Below are positions 14,042 through 16,293 of a DNA stretch of 16,293 bases, in pieces. The DNA is from Clostridiales bacterium (GTDB lineage Bacteria; Bacillota; Clostridia; Peptostreptococcales; Anaerovoracaceae). Location of the stretch: positions 1 to 16,293 of the forward strand of contig WQWG01000006.1 of assembly GCA_009785435.1 (NCBI GenBank). The letters run 5' to 3'. Position 1 is the first letter of the stretch, and each line of letters starts with the position of its first letter. A model generated the notes under the pieces. It saw nothing but the letters and a program-made list of their open reading frames with translations. It made no database searches and had not been told where the DNA came from. Position numbers and translations under genes: made by a program.

Positions 14042-14851
14042 ATGGACTATTCGGAAAAATGGGGGAAAGACGTTGACGAGGCGGTCAGATTAGCGCTTCT
14101 GGAACTGAAATTACCAATCGAAGAAGTTGACGTAACCGTACTAGAAGAATCTTCCAAAGGTTTCTTTGGACTAGGTTCAAAACTCGCCAAAGTAAGAGTC
14201 GAAAAAAAGAAAGCGGTTCAACCTGAAAGAGCAACGAAAAAGAAAACAGAGCCTGAAAGAGAGGTTCGAGAAACAAAAGAAACAAGAGAACCGGTGAAAC
14301 AGGAAAAACGCGTTGAAAAGCAAAAGCCTGTTGAAAAAGCAGAAAAACAGGAACCTCAAAAGAAATATGAAAAAATAGAGCGTGCAAAACCGGAGAACCT
14401 GGTCGAAATAAATGATCACCCTGCATTGACTTTCATCGTAGAGTTGACCAAAAAAATGGACTTGGAAGTCAGCGTCAAAGCGATGAAAAATGACGAGAGC
14501 GTTTACATCACCATGGAGGGGAAAGATTCGGGCACAATCATCGGAAAGAGAGGCCAGACGCTTGATTCGATTCAATATCTGACAAGCCTGGTGATGAATA
14601 AAGACAAAGAACAACATGTAAGAGTCGTGGTCGATGCGGAAAACTACAGAAGCAAGCGTGAAAAAACACTTGAACAGCTTGCGGACAGATTGGCCGGAAA
14701 AGTAACCAAAACGAAAAAAACGGTCAGGCTTGAGCCGATGAACCCTTATGAAAGAAAAGTGATTCATGCCAGACTTCAAGACAACGGCAAAGTCATCACA
14801 AAAAGTGAGGGCGAAGAACCGTATCGAAGAGTTGTAATTGAACTAAAGTAA
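14042..14851 (+). CDS. jag: Jag/KhpB RNA-binding protein
   Basis: RNA-binding protein, in other Firmicutes a partner of KhpA that affects cell division and elongation. The 269 residues contain the Jag-N domain (about 1-53, with SSKGFFGLGSKLAKV), a highly charged Lys/Glu/Arg linker (about 54-118), a KH domain with GTIIGKRG (164-171) and an R3H domain with R238xxxH242 and the PYRRVVI end. The linker makes it longer than the roughly 200-residue Bacillus protein. A good GGAGG site precedes the ATG. It is the last gene before a strong terminator. Confidence 0.96.
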   Translation: MDYSEKWGKDVDEAVRLALLELKLPIEEVDVTVLEESSKGFFGLGSKLAKVRVEKKKAVQPERATKKKTEPEREVRETKETREPVKQEKRVEKQKPVEKAEKQEPQKKYEKIERAKPENLVEINDHPALTFIVELTKKMDLEVSVKAMKNDESVYITMEGKDSGTIIGKRGQTLDSIQYLTSLVMNKDKEQHVRVVVDAENYRSKREKTLEQLADRLAGKVTKTKKTVRLEPMNPYERKVIHARLQDNGKVITKSEGEEPYRRVVIELK

Positions 14852-14866
14852 TTGAATTGTAGATGG

Positions 14867-14900
14867 CCGGCGAAAGAAAACTCTCGCCGGTTTGTTTTTT
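14867..14900 (+). terminator. Terminator after jag
   Basis: CCGGCGA (14867-14873) pairs perfectly with TCGCCGG (14884-14890) around a 10-nt loop, followed by TTTGTTTTTT. It ends the rpmH-jag group 15 nt after the jag stop. mnmE is probably fed by read-through or its own unseen promoter. Confidence 0.88.
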
Positions 14901-14917
14901 ATCATGGAGAAAGTGAA

Positions 14918-16293
14918 ATGTGGAGCGAAGAAACGATAGCCGCCGTCGCGACGGCATACGGTGAGGGTGGAATCGGCATTATCCGGATGAGCGGAGACGA
15001 AGCCAAAAATATTTTTGATCAAATTTTTGTTCCGGCGAAAGGCGCAGGCATACAAAATCGAAAGCTCGCTTATGGGGTGATCAAAGACCCACATCAAGAC
15101 GAGATGATCGATGAAGTTTTGGCTGTATTTTTCAAATCGCCAAACACCTATACGAGAGAAGACATCGTTGAAATCAACTGCCATGGGAGCATCGTTGCGT
15201 TAAGAAAAATTTTAGACTTGGTTTTAAAACTGGGCGCACGGCTCGCTGAACCGGGCGAATTTACAAAACGGGCTTTTTTAAACGGCCGCATCGATTTGAC
15301 GCAAGCGGAAGCAGTCATCGATTTAATCAAAGCGAAGACTGAAAAAAGCTTTGATTCTGCTTTTGATCAACTGGAGGGGAAAGTTTCTCTGAAAGTGAGC
15401 GAAATCAGGACAAGCCTAATGGAGTTACTTGTAAAAATTACGGTAAACTTAGATTATCCCGATGAGGACATTGAAGAAATAACATATGCGGAACTGTCGA
15501 GCAGCGCATCGCAAATAAGCGATATGATTGAAAAACTATTGGCTACAGCCGACACAGGGCGCATCATCAGAGACGGCCTAAAGGTGGTCATATCGGGCAG
15601 CCCCAATGTCGGAAAGTCTTCTTTGTTAAATGCACTGCTAAAAGAAAACAGGGCAATCGTGACCGAAATCCCGGGCACGACGCGCGATACGATCGAAGAA
15701 AGCATGAGCATCAGAGGTATCCCCATCAAGCTTGTCGATACGGCCGGAATCAGAAACACGGAGGATGTCATCGAGCAAATCGGGATTGAAAAGAGCAAAC
15801 AAGCTTTCAATGACGCGGACTTGATCCTGTTTATGGTTGACGGGAGTGAGGAAATTTCCAATGAAGAGCTGACGCTTCTGGGATTTGCCGAAACGAAAAA
15901 AGCGATTGTTTTGATCAATAAAATCGATCTGGACAAAAAGGTACATGAGCGCCAAATCCTTGATGTATTGCCAAACGCGGATATCATTCGCACATCGGTA
16001 ATAAGCGATATAGGCATCAATGAACTTGAAGAAAAGATCGAAGCGATGGTTTATGGCGGACAAGTCAAACAAAGCGAAAGCCTATTGATCACGAACGCGA
16101 GACACAAAGACTTATTATCACGCGCAAACAAAGCGATCGAGGACGCAAAAGCGATGGTTGAAAAGAAAGAAGCACTTGATTTTATTGAAGTCGATGTGAA
16201 ACTTTGCTGGGAACTTCTTGGCGAGATCATCGGAGAAACCGCGACAGATGATATTATCAATGAAATTTTCGCAAATTTTTGCTTGGGAAAATA
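14918..16293 (+). CDS. mnmE: tRNA modification GTPase MnmE (stop codon cut by window edge)
   Basis: With MnmG it modifies uridine-34 of certain tRNAs (the cmnm5U pathway). The 458 residues visible are complete: an N-terminal tetrahydrofolate-binding domain (about 1-118), then the helical domain with an inserted G domain carrying GSPNVGKSS (227-235), TTRDT (254-258), DTAG (274-277) and NKID (334-337), and the C-terminal catalytic cysteine motif CLGK (455-458). The window ends with TA, so only the last base of the stop is missing. The ATG at 14918 has GGAG 8 nt upstream; an out-of-frame ATG at 14904 is part of that site. mnmG usually follows in this gene order. Confidence 0.97.
   Translation, partial: MWSEETIAAVATAYGEGGIGIIRMSGDEAKNIFDQIFVPAKGAGIQNRKLAYGVIKDPHQDEMIDEVLAVFFKSPNTYTREDIVEINCHGSIVALRKILDLVLKLGARLAEPGEFTKRAFLNGRIDLTQAEAVIDLIKAKTEKSFDSAFDQLEGKVSLKVSEIRTSLMELLVKITVNLDYPDEDIEEITYAELSSSASQISDMIEKLLATADTGRIIRDGLKVVISGSPNVGKSSLLNALLKENRAIVTEIPGTTRDTIEESMSIRGIPIKLVDTAGIRNTEDVIEQIGIEKSKQAFNDADLILFMVDGSEEISNEELTLLGFAETKKAIVLINKIDLDKKVHERQILDVLPNADIIRTSVISDIGINELEEKIEAMVYGGQVKQSESLLITNARHKDLLSRANKAIEDAKAMVEKKEALDFIEVDVKLCWELLGEIIGETATDDIINEIFANFCLGK

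Noticed and set aside
14177..14779. Minus-strand open frame (200 codons) opposite jag
   Set aside because: Phe/Arg/Leu-rich reverse complement of the Lys/Glu-rich linker; not a plausible protein.

Overview
This window is the chromosomal replication-origin neighbourhood of a low-GC Gram-positive bacterium, almost certainly a member of the Firmicutes, class Clostridia. The evidence is the block dnaA-dnaN-recF-gyrB-gyrA on the minus strand, divergent from rpmH-rnpA-yidD-yidC-jag-mnmE on the plus strand. A SigB/RsbW-type pair directly after gyrA, as I recall from Clostridioides difficile and relatives, points loosely to that part of the Clostridia. The genus cannot be read from the sequence.

Layout from left to right: aroF (DAHP synthase, minus) is divergent from plsC (acyltransferase, plus, TTG start). 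plsC converges on trpS (minus), the last gene of a tightly packed minus-strand cluster. That cluster reads dnaA, dnaN, recF, gyrB, gyrA, a small RsbW/SpoIIAB-like anti-sigma gene, a SigB/F/G-type sigma factor and trpS. The last three genes are joined by two 4-bp ATGA overlaps. The oriC core lies between dnaA and dnaN. It holds an AT-rich tract, five perfect TAG triplets (a DnaA-trio), a G cluster and three co-oriented DnaA boxes. Right of dnaA is a 245-bp divergent promoter region with a DnaA box inside the dnaA promoter and a consensus rpmH promoter. The plus-strand group rpmH-rnpA-yidD-yidC-jag follows, with terminators after rpmH and after jag, and then mnmE, which runs to the window edge and lacks only the last base of its stop codon.

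How the genes work together: DnaA, DnaN, RecF and gyrase handle initiation, clamp loading and repair, and topology. RpmH, RnpA, YidD, YidC and Jag serve ribosome and tRNA maturation and membrane insertion. MnmE modifies tRNA wobble uridine.

The most unusual part is the sigma-factor module. Its anti-sigma protein has the GHKL fold pattern but lacks the N-box Asn and the glycines of the ATP-binding boxes. It carries six cysteines, including a CxxC where the ATP lid should be, and there is no adjacent rsbV anti-anti-sigma gene. Other points of interest are the perfect five-repeat DnaA-trio, reciprocal terminators of trpS and plsC placed inside each other's coding ends, an acidic C-terminal tail on GyrA, perfect DnaA boxes inside gyrB, and the absence of the S4-domain and remB genes usually found in this block.
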